From Deltaproteobacteria bacterium (GTDB taxonomy: Bacteria; SZUA-79; Acidulodesulfobacterales; Acidulodesulfobacteraceae): 64,000 bases of DNA. The position numbers and the translations under genes were made by a program. Below the pieces are notes generated by a model. That model was not told the origin of the DNA. It saw only the letters and a program-made list of their open reading frames with translations, and did not search any database. Of this stretch, positions 9,539 through 18,272 are shown piece after piece. Location: positions 225,483 through 289,482 of the forward strand of contig JAMDCP010000002.1 in NCBI GenBank assembly GCA_023489335.1, read 5' to 3'. Positions within the stretch are counted from its first letter, which is position 1. The number at the start of each line of letters is the position of its first letter.

Positions 9539-10771
9539 TTGGAAAAGAGTAACAATATCGTTGTCGGGTTAGATATTGGAACTACTAAGGTTTGCGCAAT
9601 AGTTGCCGAGGTGAAGGGGAATTCCCTCGAAATAATAGGGGTGGGTTCAAGCAGTTCCGCCGGGCTTAAAAACGGGGTTGTAGTGAACATCGAAAACACC
9701 GTAGGTTCCATTACGAAAGCGGTGGAAGAGGCGGAACTTATGGCAGGTTATCAAATCCAGGAGGCTGTTATCGGCATTGCCGGTTCGCATATACGGGGTT
9801 TTAATTCCAGGGGCATTGTGGCGGTAAAAAGCAGGGAGGTTACCCAGCAGGATGTGGATAGAGTGATATCGGCGGCTAAAACAATAGCAATACCGCTTGA
9901 TAATGAGGTTATCCATGTAATCCCGCAGGAGTTTATCGTCGATGACCAGGATGACATCAAGTACCCTATCGGTATGAGCGGCTTAAGGCTTGAGGCGCGC
10001 GTTCATATAGTTACGGCATCCAGTATAGCCGCCCAGAACATCGTAAAGTGCGCAAACAAAGCCGGGCTCGATGTGTCCGATATAATTCTTGAACAAATTG
10101 CATCGAGCGAGGCTGTTTTAACCGAGGATGAAAAAGAATTGGGCGTGGCGCTAATCGATATCGGCGGGGGGACAACCGATGTTGCAATATTTTCGGGGGG
10201 AACTATCATACACACATTTGTTATCCCTAAGGGCGGGCAAAGTGTTACAAGCGATGTATCGCTGGGAACCAAAACCGTTCCTTTAGACGCGGAAAAGATA
10301 AAGGTAAAGTTTGGCATTGCTAAAGAATCCCTTGCAAGGAAGGATGAAATAATCGAGATTCCAGGGTTTGGAGGAAGGCCGCCAAGGTCGATATCCAGAC
10401 AGGTTCTTGGCAATATCGTCGAGCAAAGAATGGGTGAGATTTTCACATGGATCAGAAAGAATATCGAAAAAAACGGCTTAGAAAGCAAGATTCTTTCTGG
10501 TTATGTTATCACCGGGGGCGCCGCTCTAATAGAAGGTTGTTCGGAGTTAGCGGGGGATATTTTTAACGCCCCCGTAAGAATCGGGTTGCCTTTAGATGTT
10601 GGAGGTTTAACGGATGTCATAAGTTCTCCCGTATATTCGACAGGCGTCGGCCTTGTTAAATATGCCTTTAAAAACAATAAAAATAAAGAGCCGTTATTTA
10701 AAAGGGGAGGGAAGAATGTCTTTGAATCTATAAAGGACAGGCTCTTAAAATTATTGGAGGAGTTTTTTTAA
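9539..10771 (+). CDS. ftsA: Cell division protein FtsA (actin-like)
   Basis: Actin-fold ATPase that tethers FtsZ to the membrane. The N-terminal phosphate loop VVGLDIGTTKVCAIVAEV and the second nucleotide block ALIDIGGGTTDVAIF are clear, as is the later VITGGAALIEG adenosine motif. The C-terminus ends FESIKDRLLKLLEEFF, an amphipathic membrane-targeting helix. The start is TTG at 9539, supported by AGAGG five bases upstream; no suitable ATG is seen nearby. At 410 residues it is full length, followed by ftsZ after 76 bases. Confidence 0.95.
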   Translation: MEKSNNIVVGLDIGTTKVCAIVAEVKGNSLEIIGVGSSSSAGLKNGVVVNIENTVGSITKAVEEAELMAGYQIQEAVIGIAGSHIRGFNSRGIVAVKSREVTQQDVDRVISAAKTIAIPLDNEVIHVIPQEFIVDDQDDIKYPIGMSGLRLEARVHIVTASSIAAQNIVKCANKAGLDVSDIILEQIASSEAVLTEDEKELGVALIDIGGGTTDVAIFSGGTIIHTFVIPKGGQSVTSDVSLGTKTVPLDAEKIKVKFGIAKESLARKDEIIEIPGFGGRPPRSISRQVLGNIVEQRMGEIFTWIRKNIEKNGLESKILSGYVITGGAALIEGCSELAGDIFNAPVRIGLPLDVGGLTDVISSPVYSTGVGLVKYAFKNNKNKEPLFKRGGKNVFESIKDRLLKLLEEFF

Positions 10772-10847
10772 TAATAAAATTTAAATATTTATTAAATAAT
10801 ATTAAACTTAATAGAATAGCTTACGATATATATAAAGGGAGGTTACC

Positions 10848-12014
10848 ATGTTAGAGTTCGTTGAAAACAATGAATTATCGGCAACAATAAAAGTGGTAGG
10901 CGTCGGCGGGGGCGGGAGCAATGCCGTTAATACTATGATAAAATCGGGCTTATCTGGTGCGGAGTTTATCGTTGCTAATACGGATGCTCAGGCGTTAAAA
11001 GCAAGTATTTCCAATATAAAAATTCAACTTGGAGAAAAAATTACAAAAGGGCTTGGAGCCGGAGCAAATCCCGAGATAGGGAAACAATCCGCTATCGAAG
11101 ACAGGGATAGGCTCAGGGAAATTTTAAGCGGCTCGGATATGGTTTTCATAACTGCGGGGCTTGGCGGCGGAACAGGGACGGGCGGCGCCCCGGTAATTGC
11201 CGAAATAGCTAAGGAAATTGGCGCTTTAACTGTTGCCGTTGTTACCAAGCCGTTCTTGTTTGAGGGCAATAGGAGAATGAGGCAGGCCGAAGAAGGGCTA
11301 AGGGAGCTTAAATCGGTCGTGGATACGGTGATTACAATACCAAACCAGAGGCTTTTAGCAGTTGCCGGAAAATCGACCTCGATAGTCGATGCCTTTAAAA
11401 AGGTTGATGAGGTTCTTCTTCAAGCCGTTAAAGGTATTTCGGATTTAATAAATATTCATGGTCTTGTAAATGTTGACTTTGCCGATGTAAAGACCATAAT
11501 GTCGGAAATGGGAATGGCTCTTATGGGCACAGGTATAGCGGAGGGCGACAATAAGGCTTTGGAAGCCGCTCAAAAGGCGATTTCAAGTCCATTGCTCGAA
11601 GATATCAGCATAGAAGGCGCAAGAGGACTGCTTATCAATGTTGCAGGCGGATCAGATATGACGCTTTTCGATGTAAACGAGGCTGCCGAAAGGATTAAAT
11701 CGGAAGCCCATCCGGATGCCAATATCATATTCGGGGCGGTAATAGACGAGACTTTAGGGGATAAGATGATGCTGACCGTGATAGCCACGGGGTTTGGAAA
11801 AGATGTCAAAGATGTCAAAATTTCCCCGGTTCAGATTTCTAATCCGCCAAACGATAAAAATTTGGAAGCCATAAATATAAATGATAAATTTGGACATAAT
11901 ACCGGCAAACAGGATAAAAATGATTATATCGAAAGGTTTGGCGATCACGAAGAAGACGATTACGAAAATGAAAAATATGATATACCGACATTTTTAAGGA
12001 GGCAGGCGGATTAA
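10848..12014 (+). CDS. ftsZ: Cell division protein FtsZ (tubulin-like GTPase)
   Basis: Forms the Z-ring. N-terminal GTP-binding residues [12 protein letters not shown], the tubulin signature [18 protein letters not shown], and the T7 region [11 protein letters not shown] are present. A variable acidic linker of about 45 residues leads to [12 protein letters not shown], the conserved C-terminal peptide that binds FtsA. A strong GGGAGG lies six bases before the ATG. The separate 76-base leader suggests ftsZ may have an extra promoter. It is the last gene of the dcw run; the next gene is convergent. Confidence 0.97.
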   Translation: MLEFVENNELSATIKVVGVGGGGSNAVNTMIKSGLSGAEFIVANTDAQALKASISNIKIQLGEKITKGLGAGANPEIGKQSAIEDRDRLREILSGSDMVFITAGLGGGTGTGGAPVIAEIAKEIGALTVAVVTKPFLFEGNRRMRQAEEGLRELKSVVDTVITIPNQRLLAVAGKSTSIVDAFKKVDEVLLQAVKGISDLINIHGLVNVDFADVKTIMSEMGMALMGTGIAEGDNKALEAAQKAISSPLLEDISIEGARGLLINVAGGSDMTLFDVNEAAERIKSEAHPDANIIFGAVIDETLGDKMMLTVIATGFGKDVKDVKISPVQISNPPNDKNLEAININDKFGHNTGKQDKNDYIERFGDHEEDDYENEKYDIPTFLRRQAD

Positions 12015-12117
12015 GGCCAAATGCCGGGCGAAGCGGTAATTTATTGAAAAACTTTGACATAAAAGCAAATAAAAGCAAAAATATGGCTCGAAAAGGACGG
12101 GGAGTTCGTTTTCAACC

Positions 12118-13854
12118 TCAACATACCCCGCACCTTTTACACCCTTCAAAACATTGAGGCGTTGTTTTAAAGAGGGCGCTGTTTTTGTACTCCTTTAAAA
12201 GATATTTCTTAGTGACTCCCTGGTCTATTATCTCCCACGGCAAAAGTTCGTGTGTATCAAATTTTCTTATAAAGTCGTTTATATTAAAACCGGAACCCGC
12301 GGCCGCCTTTTTTAAATTTATTTTATTTTTATAGGAATTAATCAAAATATCTAACGATAACCTTGAACCCCTCGCAAAGAAAGCCTCTATATAAGCGCTT
12401 TTAACCTGGTTTATTTTTATGTTAAGGTTTGGCAAAGCTTTAAGGCTGTTTGAGATGTAATCCATTTTATGCCGAAGTATTGTTAAATCCTCAAAATTTT
12501 CCCACTGAAGAGGCGTCCATGCTTTTGGAACAAACGGGCTGAATGAGACGGTAAGCGAGCCTATTCTTTTATTAATTTTGGAAGACGATACGAATTCCTT
12601 TTGCATTGTTTTTATTAAACTTATCGTCTCATCTAAATCCTGTTTTTCTTCGCAGGGAAGTCCGACCATAAAATAAGACTTTATGTTTATTATTCCTTTT
12701 TCAATAATATTTTTAAGGACAGTTATTATTTCCTCATTTTTTATATCTTTGTTTATTAATCTTTTAAGCCTTAAAGAACCCGTTTCTATGCCGAGCGTTA
12801 TCGTCTTTAAACCCGTTTCTTTTATCAAATTCAAATTATTTTCGTCGAGGCAGTCAAATCTTATCGACGATAACGAAAAGGGTTTTTTGGAGTTTAATGA
12901 AAACTCCATAATCTTTCGGATATTTTTGCTATCCATTGTGCCTAATCCCACAAACCCAGCTTTCTCGTTTTCATTTAGCGATTCAATCGTTTTTAAAACA
13001 TCGTCTGGTTTAGATTCCCTTAACGGCAAATAGATATACCCAGCGCTGCAAAAACGGCATCCCCTTTTACACCCCCGTTCTATTTCGATCATATTTATAT
13101 TGCTGAGTTCCGAAAACTTTGTGGTAATAACCGAGGAAGAGAAAATAGAATCTTTGTCCGCCCATCTTCGCTTTATTTTCTCGGGAAAACCGGGAAGGCT
13201 TTTAATTTCTTTCAACTCATTTACTTTTTTAGCGTCAAATATAAATTGATAAGCGGCGGGAACATAAATGCCTTTAATTTTTCCGCAGTTTTCTATAATT
13301 TCGCCCTTATTTTTTTTAATCGTCGAATCGTTATATGTTTCAATATTTTTAAAAAAATCAGGGAATATTGCCTCGGCTTCCCCGACAAATAACATGTCAA
13401 AAATCCGGGCAACCGGTTCCGGGTTTAAGAAAGCAATTACGCCTCCCGCCATGATAAGCGGAAATATTTTATCTCTATCCGCAGATAAAAACGGGATTTG
13501 TTCGGCGGCTAAAACCTGCAAAATATTATAAAAATCATTTTCATAGCTTAAAGAAAAAAATATAAGGTCGTAAGTTGAAAGCCTTTTTCCTGTTTCTAAG
13601 GATATGATGCCTTTTGATGCGTCATCCTGCAAAAAAGCCCTGTCGCACGATATAAAGCCGGATTGGTTAATTAATTCGTAAGCCCTTAAAAAGCCTAAAT
13701 TTGACATAGCAACGCCGTAATAGTTTGGAAACACGATAACGGCGCTCAAGGATGCGTCCCTGCGCTTCACTAACCGGTTTTGTTCGGATTTCAGGTAAAG
13801 GCCGTAAAGGTTGTTTATATTGTTTATATTTATATTATTGAAAATATTTTTCAC
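12118..13854 (-). CDS. B12-binding-type radical SAM protein (TIGR03960-like)
   Basis: 578 residues. The N-terminal half looks like a cobalamin-binding-type domain (VAMSNLGFLRAYELIN, then MAGGVIAFLNPEPVARIFD). The radical SAM core holds the 4Fe-4S cysteines C262, C266 and C269 in ERGCKRGCRFCSAG, the usual CX3CX2C. The tail ends in a Cys cluster, CFEGCKRCGVC, matching the end of the TIGR03960 family as I recall it, here without the fused DUF2344-type domain. The start is GTG 13854. Reaction unknown. It lies 4 bases after a CbiX-like gene and probably shares its mRNA. Confidence 0.8.
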   Translation of the reverse strand: MKNIFNNININNINNLYGLYLKSEQNRLVKRRDASLSAVIVFPNYYGVAMSNLGFLRAYELINQSGFISCDRAFLQDDASKGIISLETGKRLSTYDLIFFSLSYENDFYNILQVLAAEQIPFLSADRDKIFPLIMAGGVIAFLNPEPVARIFDMLFVGEAEAIFPDFFKNIETYNDSTIKKNKGEIIENCGKIKGIYVPAAYQFIFDAKKVNELKEIKSLPGFPEKIKRRWADKDSIFSSSVITTKFSELSNINMIEIERGCKRGCRFCSAGYIYLPLRESKPDDVLKTIESLNENEKAGFVGLGTMDSKNIRKIMEFSLNSKKPFSLSSIRFDCLDENNLNLIKETGLKTITLGIETGSLRLKRLINKDIKNEEIITVLKNIIEKGIINIKSYFMVGLPCEEKQDLDETISLIKTMQKEFVSSSKINKRIGSLTVSFSPFVPKAWTPLQWENFEDLTILRHKMDYISNSLKALPNLNIKINQVKSAYIEAFFARGSRLSLDILINSYKNKINLKKAAAGSGFNINDFIRKFDTHELLPWEIIDQGVTKKYLLKEYKNSALFKTTPQCFEGCKRCGVC

Positions 13855-13858
13855 CTGC

Positions 13859-14233
13859 TTAAGCCAACTTTATGGATTCGATTCTTTCCATTACAAGTTC
13901 CGCCAATCTTTCGTCTATTCCAAGATAGTCCCCCAACTTTAACTTGATATCCGGGTATTTTTCCCTGTACTCATCGATTATCTCGGGAATATCTCTCGAC
14001 ACATGGTTGCCGGAATATAAAAAATACGGTATGACATATATGGAATCATAGCGGTTTGCGGCTAATTTTTCTATAATATCCCTGACATTAGGCTCCGCAA
14101 GCTCTAAAAAGGCATATTCTATATTAATCCCAAGAAACTTTGGCTTAATTATTTTTACTATGCTTTTAAGTATATTATTTGCTTCGCTTCTCCTTGAACC
14201 GTGCCCGAGAAGTACTATAGATTCTTTTTCCAT
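13859..14233 (-). CDS. Short CbiX/SirB-type sirohydrochlorin chelatase
   Basis: 124 residues, the size of the small single-domain CbiX form. VLLGHGSRRSEANN gives the metal-binding His near the N-terminus, and YVIPYFLYSGNHVSRDIPEI gives the second His block. Such proteins insert Fe or Co into sirohydrochlorin for siroheme or cobalamin. The neighbouring radical SAM gene, with a cobalamin-type domain, starts 4 bases downstream, which suits a B12-related role, but no other cobalamin gene is in the window. The choice of metal cannot be read from the sequence. Confidence 0.82.
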   Translation of the reverse strand: MEKESIVLLGHGSRRSEANNILKSIVKIIKPKFLGINIEYAFLELAEPNVRDIIEKLAANRYDSIYVIPYFLYSGNHVSRDIPEIIDEYREKYPDIKLKLGDYLGIDERLAELVMERIESIKLA

Positions 14234-14367
14234 AAATTTTATCTTTTAAATTTCAATAAATATTTTTAAAATTTAATTCTTTTACTATATTAATAATATA
14301 TTTTATAATATTATGAGGCGCTGTGCAATGTGCAATGAAAGACATATTTTAGAAAATATCGATATCC

Positions 14368-14390
14368 CCCTCCCCCATAATGGGGGAGGG
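14368..14390. repeat. GC-rich REP-like palindrome supplying a leader hairpin
   Basis: CCCTCCCCCA, a TAA loop and TGGGGGAGGG form a perfect 10-bp hairpin. It is followed by CTGGGGTGGGGG and GGAGGAGG, then ATG 14413. It looks like the CCCTCCCC-type extragenic palindromes found in many proteobacteria. Its G-rich tail supplies the ribosome binding site of the ABC gene. Confidence 0.7.
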
Positions 14391-14412
14391 CTGGGGTGGG
14401 GGAGGAGGTATA

Positions 14413-15231
14413 ATGCCCATTAATTTTGAATTTGCAGTATTAGTCGAGCATTTAGTCAAAAAATATAAGGATATAACCGCCGTGGATGATATATCTTTTA
14501 GCGTGAATAAAGGCGAATTTTTTGCCTTTTTAGGGCCGAACGGCGCCGGAAAAACTACCACTATAAAGATATTATGCACCTTAATTCGCCAAACAAGCGG
14601 CGTTGCATACATAAACGGTTATAATACCCTTACAAACAGAAAAGATGTAAGGAAGTCCATAGGGCTTGTATTTCAAGACCCGACCCTCGATAATGACCTG
14701 AGCGCCCGCGAAAATCTCAATTTTCATGCAAAACTTTACGGTATGGATAAAAAACGCATTAAAGACAGGATAGATTATATATTAAATTTTATAGATTTAT
14801 ATAATTACAAAGATAAGCCTGTAAAGTTGTTGTCAGGCGGAATGAAAAGAAGGCTTGAGGTCGGAAGGGGGCTTTTGCATTCCCCGTCCGTTTTATTTCT
14901 CGACGAGCCTACGGTGGGTCTCGATATTCAAACAAGGATAAATATGTGGGGGTTTATAGATAAATTAAGAAGGGAAGAGCAAACAACAATATTTCTCACC
15001 ACGCATTACATCGAAGAAGCCGAAAATTGCGATAAAATAGCTATAATAGATAACGGCAAAATCATTGCAATAGATACCCCTTACGAGTTAAAAAAATTAG
15101 TCGAATCGGAGGACGGAAAAATTCCCACGCTTTCGGATGTCTTCATATCTCTTGTGGGGAAAGAAATAAGAGAGGAAGCCGGGTCGGCTTTAGACAGGAT
15201 GAGGGAGTTCGGCAGAGTTTTAAAGAGATAA
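14413..15231 (+). CDS. ABC transporter ATP-binding protein, DrrA/NodI type
   Basis: Cytoplasmic ATPase subunit of an exporter. Walker A FLGPNGAGKTTTIK, Q-loop VFQDP, signature LLSGGMKRRLEVGRGL, Walker B VLFLDEPTVGLD and the switch LTTHY are all present, so it should hydrolyse ATP. The subgroup resembles drug or polysaccharide ABC-2 exporters. Start at ATG 14413 because GGAGGAGG lies just before it; an upstream in-frame ATG would translate a G-rich repeat. No permease gene is next to it: the next gene is convergent and overlaps its last 12 bases. Confidence 0.87.
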   Translation: MPINFEFAVLVEHLVKKYKDITAVDDISFSVNKGEFFAFLGPNGAGKTTTIKILCTLIRQTSGVAYINGYNTLTNRKDVRKSIGLVFQDPTLDNDLSARENLNFHAKLYGMDKKRIKDRIDYILNFIDLYNYKDKPVKLLSGGMKRRLEVGRGLLHSPSVLFLDEPTVGLDIQTRINMWGFIDKLRREEQTTIFLTTHYIEEAENCDKIAIIDNGKIIAIDTPYELKKLVESEDGKIPTLSDVFISLVGKEIREEAGSALDRMREFGRVLKR

Positions 15232-15933
15232 GCGCTTTAATATTATTTTCGCCGAAGCCTCAAGCATTATCGTCCACCTCAAAGCGTCGAGCGGCGTCTT
15301 GCCCCATGCGAAAGAGCCGTGCGATTTTATCATAAACACCCCGTTTTCTTTAAATATATCCTTTGCTTCAAACCCCGTCTTTAAATTATTTGTTTTAATA
15401 TCTTCGATAAGATTAAGCGGGAAAACATATATTTTAGGGAAAAAATAGGTCGATTCAAAATCAAGGGGCGTTATTTCGTCTAATTCGGGATATTTTTTAT
15501 AAAGGTTTTCAAGGAAAAAGGGGACAGATTTAAATCTGTCCCCTTTTTCCTTATTATTATCCATATTTTTATGCGGGCTTAAACTTAAAGCGATTGCGTT
15601 TAAGGGATGGGAATGAAAAACGGTCGAATCAGGGAAGCTTTTTAATATAAACCGGTGAATATTAATTTCGGATGATGCTCCGCCGTCCTTATCCCCTTTT
15701 TTCGGCTTTATTATCGAAACGGCCGTAAAATCCTGCGGTTTTAAATTAATCAGGCTTCTTCCCGTTTTTGTAATTAAGAGGTTTTTACCAAGTCCAATGC
15801 TTATATTTCCGCTATGGGTATCTATAAGGCCTTTATCGAAAGCAATTTTACAAACCTGCCGCAATTCTGCAATTCTTTTTAAATAACCGGGTTCTTCCAA
15901 TTTTTTGCGGCTGCCTTTTTCTTTTTTCATCAT
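15220..15933 (-). CDS. Class II aldolase/adducin family protein
   Basis: 237 residues. The zinc-type aldolase fold is indicated by THSGNISIGLGKNLLITKTG, the acidic SSEINIHRFI, the HSHP zinc ligands and a later IKSHGSFAWG His. Members act as fuculose- or rhamnulose-phosphate aldolases or as methylthioribulose-phosphate dehydratase; the substrate cannot be assigned. A 42-bp perfect palindrome (15511-15552) sits in frame just after the HSHP region and encodes an extra KEKGDRFKSVPFF stretch. No pathway partners are adjacent. Confidence 0.75.
   Translation of the reverse strand: MMKKEKGSRKKLEEPGYLKRIAELRQVCKIAFDKGLIDTHSGNISIGLGKNLLITKTGRSLINLKPQDFTAVSIIKPKKGDKDGGASSEINIHRFILKSFPDSTVFHSHPLNAIALSLSPHKNMDNNKEKGDRFKSVPFFLENLYKKYPELDEITPLDFESTYFFPKIYVFPLNLIEDIKTNNLKTGFEAKDIFKENGVFMIKSHGSFAWGKTPLDALRWTIMLEASAKIILKRLSL
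15511..15552. repeat. Perfect 42-bp palindrome inside the aldolase gene
   Basis: Two 21-base arms, centred at 15531/15532, are exact reverse complements with no loop; the core reads GGGGACAGATTTAAATC and continues into TGTCCCC. It keeps the host reading frame open. The core resembles a dispersed palindrome I have met in other bacterial genomes; that recollection is not checked. Confidence 0.85.
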
Positions 15934-16133
15934 AAATTATATAGTATTGTATATGACTTAAAAATCAAATACAATATTATTGCTATGAATAATAAAAAAT
16001 CAACACCGAGAAAATGACCAATATGGCAATAAAAGATAGAATATTATTATTTGAAGGAGAAAAATTGATTTCTCCAGGAGATGTTTAAAGCCCATATTTA
16101 AAGATATAAATCAAACATGGTTTTAATAAAAAA

Positions 16134-17318
16134 TTGAATAATAAAAAAATCAACCATCTTGTCGCAAGGCTTGTCGATAATGCAATTTTTGTTAAAATCC
16201 TTGCGCTTTTTAAGAGCAAATACGCTAAAAATACACCCTCTCCCGATTCAATTAAGAAAATCCTAATTATAAAGCTGGAAGGAATGGGTGATGCCGTCTA
16301 TCTTCTCGAAATAATACACAGGCTTAAAATAAAATATCCGGATATAAAGATAGATGTTTTAACGACGGAAAAAGTTCCCGTTTTCAAGATTTTCGGCTCA
16401 AGTTCCAGGGAGTTTGGCGTTATTTTAATAAATCCGCTGAATTTAACCGACTATTATAAAACAATCAAAGCCATAGGTAAAAACGGTTACAACATTATTA
16501 TCGATACGACCGGAATGCCGGTAAATATACCGCTTATGCTGGCTTTCGCAAAGACCTCTGGAACATATATAATCGGGTTTGATACGCTAAAGATTAAAAA
16601 AAGCATATACGACCGGCTCGAAGATTTAAAAGGGGACAGGCATATTTTTGAAAACTATATGAGCCTGTTTAAGATTTTTAATATATCGCAGGTTAAAGAA
16701 TTTACTATTGTATATCCATTTGATAATGCTCTGGATTACCGCTTCGCTCTCGGCTTTCAGCCTCGTGAAGTCCCTTCGGGACTTTCCCGCTTACGCGGGA
16801 ATGACATAATCCTCGTATTATCCAGCAACAGCGGAGGACTTTTGCACAGAAGACTGCCTCTGGCTAATTCTGTTAAATTAATAAAACTGTTAAAAGAGGA
16901 ATTTAAGGATTATAGTATCAGCCTTTTAGGCGGACCCGGCGACTATGATTATCTGGAAGAGATTAAAAACGCCGCCGAAAGCGAATACGGAAAGCAGGAT
17001 ATAAAAGTGGAAAAAACAAAAACTATAAAAGAGGCAATGGTTTTATTGAAGAATTCCTTTTTGAATATATGTATAGATTCGGGATTAATGCATATATCCT
17101 CTTTGGTCAACCCAAATACTTATTGCCTGTTCGGATATTCCGACCCCAAGAACTCTCTGCCTTTTAATAATATAGGCTATTTCTGGTCTCATTCCGACTG
17201 CTCCCCGTGCTCGTTTTATAAAATAAGCGATTGCGCCGATTTAAAATGCATGGAAGCCATAGACATAGACGCGGTTATGGATGATATAAGAAGGCATAAA
17301 ACAAGACACAAAACATAA
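16134..17318 (+). CDS. GT9-family (heptosyltransferase-like) glycosyltransferase
   Basis: 394 residues. KKILIIKLEGMGDAVYLLEI is the standard N-terminal block of ADP-heptose:LPS heptosyltransferases. The C-terminal half has the nucleotide-sugar region CIDSGLMHISSLVNPNTYCL and a Cys-rich segment ending CADLKCMEAI that is usual in GT9. It probably adds a heptose or similar sugar to an LPS core or glycan. The start TTG 16134 lacks a clear ribosome binding site, and a copy of its first codons lies 150 bases upstream. A double-hairpin repeat is inserted in frame near residue 215. Confidence 0.8.
   Translation: MNNKKINHLVARLVDNAIFVKILALFKSKYAKNTPSPDSIKKILIIKLEGMGDAVYLLEIIHRLKIKYPDIKIDVLTTEKVPVFKIFGSSSREFGVILINPLNLTDYYKTIKAIGKNGYNIIIDTTGMPVNIPLMLAFAKTSGTYIIGFDTLKIKKSIYDRLEDLKGDRHIFENYMSLFKIFNISQVKEFTIVYPFDNALDYRFALGFQPREVPSGLSRLRGNDIILVLSSNSGGLLHRRLPLANSVKLIKLLKEEFKDYSISLLGGPGDYDYLEEIKNAAESEYGKQDIKVEKTKTIKEAMVLLKNSFLNICIDSGLMHISSLVNPNTYCLFGYSDPKNSLPFNNIGYFWSHSDCSPCSFYKISDCADLKCMEAIDIDAVMDDIRRHKTRHKT
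16768..16800. repeat. Double hairpin repeat within the GT9 gene
   Basis: AAGTCCC-TTC-GGGACTT is followed directly by TCCCGC-TTAC-GCGGGA. Both are perfect stems. The segment is translated as REVPSGLSRLRGNDII, a low-conservation insert between normal GT9 parts. Such paired palindromes followed by AATGAC are widely dispersed in bacterial genomes. Confidence 0.75.
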
Positions 17319-17418
17319 AGGGAATTTTATTATCTTGACGCCGGTCAAATCTTTCACTAAAATAATATTTGTTTAAGAGAGTTTATTAATTAGATTAATC
17401 ATCAATTAGGAGAATTAA

Positions 17419-17447
17419 TTCACCTAATTATATAATATTTAGGTGAA
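17419..17447. repeat. Inverted repeat upstream of hddC
   Basis: TTCACCTAA and TTAGGTGAA are exact 9-bp arms around an 11-base AT loop, about 38 bases before the hddC start. It could be an operator or a weak transcript-end hairpin for the GT9 gene; no T-tract follows, so a terminator is less likely. Confidence 0.5.
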
Positions 17448-17484
17448 TATAGTTATAAAATAGACCAAATTTTATGTTTATCCG

Positions 17485-18264
17485 ATGATTAAACAGGCCA
17501 TAATACTGGCAGGCGGTCTCGGCACAAGACTAAAGGCCGTAATAAAAGATATTCCTAAACCTATGGCGGATATTGACGGAAAGCCGTTTCTGGAATATCT
17601 GCTGAGGTTTCTTTCCGCCCAGGGAATAGAAGAAGTTATAATATCCTGCGGCTATAAACACGAGGTAATCGAGAATTATTTTAAAGGCCGCTTCGGCGGT
17701 TTAAAAATATATTATTCGATAGAAAGCGAGCCGCTTGGAACCGGCGGGGCGGTTAAAAAGGCGCTGGAATTTATAAATGCGGGCAATAAAAATGCGGATA
17801 ATAAAAAATATGAAGATATATTAATATTAAACGGGGACACTTTTTTTAATATATCCCTAAAAGAACTTTACGGCTTTCATAAAGCAAAAAACTCGGATTT
17901 AACATTAGCTTTAAAAGCTTTAAAAAATTTTGATAGATACGGCACGGTTAAAATAGATTATAATAATAAAATTAAGGGCTTCGAAGAGAAAAAACCTCAA
18001 AAAGAAGGTTTTATTAACGGAGGAATATATTTATTAAGCGTCAATCTGATTAACTTATTATTAAGTTCAAAATTAAATCTTTCGGCGGTATTTTCATTTG
18101 AAAAAGATTTTCTTGAGGTTTATTATAATTATAAAGATAAAGATATTAAAAAAGGTTTCGGCTTATACGGATTGCCTTTTGACGAGAACAGCTATTTTAT
18201 AGACATCGGAATCCCTTCCGATTATGAATCGGCAAAAAAGGAGTTAAAAAATCAATTAAAATAA
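17485..18264 (+). CDS. hddC: D-glycero-D-manno-heptose 1-phosphate guanylyltransferase-like nucleotidyltransferase
   Basis: Activates a sugar 1-phosphate with a nucleotide. AIILAGGLGTRLKAV at residues 5-19 is the nucleotide loop, KPMADIDGKPFLEYLL the next family block, LILNGDTFFNI the metal Asp block and GFINGGIYLL the sugar-binding part. The overall pattern and 259 residues match HddC. The HddA-type kinase lies 2 kb downstream, supporting a GDP-heptose product for the surface glycan. gmhA and gmhB, needed earlier in that pathway, are not in this window. A glucose- or mannose-specific enzyme is the alternative. Confidence 0.75.
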   Translation: MIKQAIILAGGLGTRLKAVIKDIPKPMADIDGKPFLEYLLRFLSAQGIEEVIISCGYKHEVIENYFKGRFGGLKIYYSIESEPLGTGGAVKKALEFINAGNKNADNKKYEDILILNGDTFFNISLKELYGFHKAKNSDLTLALKALKNFDRYGTVKIDYNNKIKGFEEKKPQKEGFINGGIYLLSVNLINLLLSSKLNLSAVFSFEKDFLEVYYNYKDKDIKKGFGLYGLPFDENSYFIDIGIPSDYESAKKELKNQLK

Positions 18265-18272
18265 AAATTTAT

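Noticed and set aside
10003..10488. 161-codon open frame on the - strand within ftsA
   Set aside because: It is a shadow of the ftsA codon pattern; no ribosome binding site and no similarity.
12015..12117. Terminator between convergent ftsZ and the radical SAM gene
   Set aside because: Only a weak GAAAA/TTTTC pairing without a T-tract was found; nothing reliable can be called.
14380..14412. N-terminal extension of the ABC ATPase (MGEGWGGGGGI)
   Set aside because: It translates the G-rich tail of a palindromic repeat; the true start at 14413 has a strong ribosome binding site inside it.
16014..16088. 24-codon reading frame upstream of the GT9 gene
   Set aside because: No ribosome binding site or similarity; more likely part of an inserted scrap between two copies of the GT9 start.
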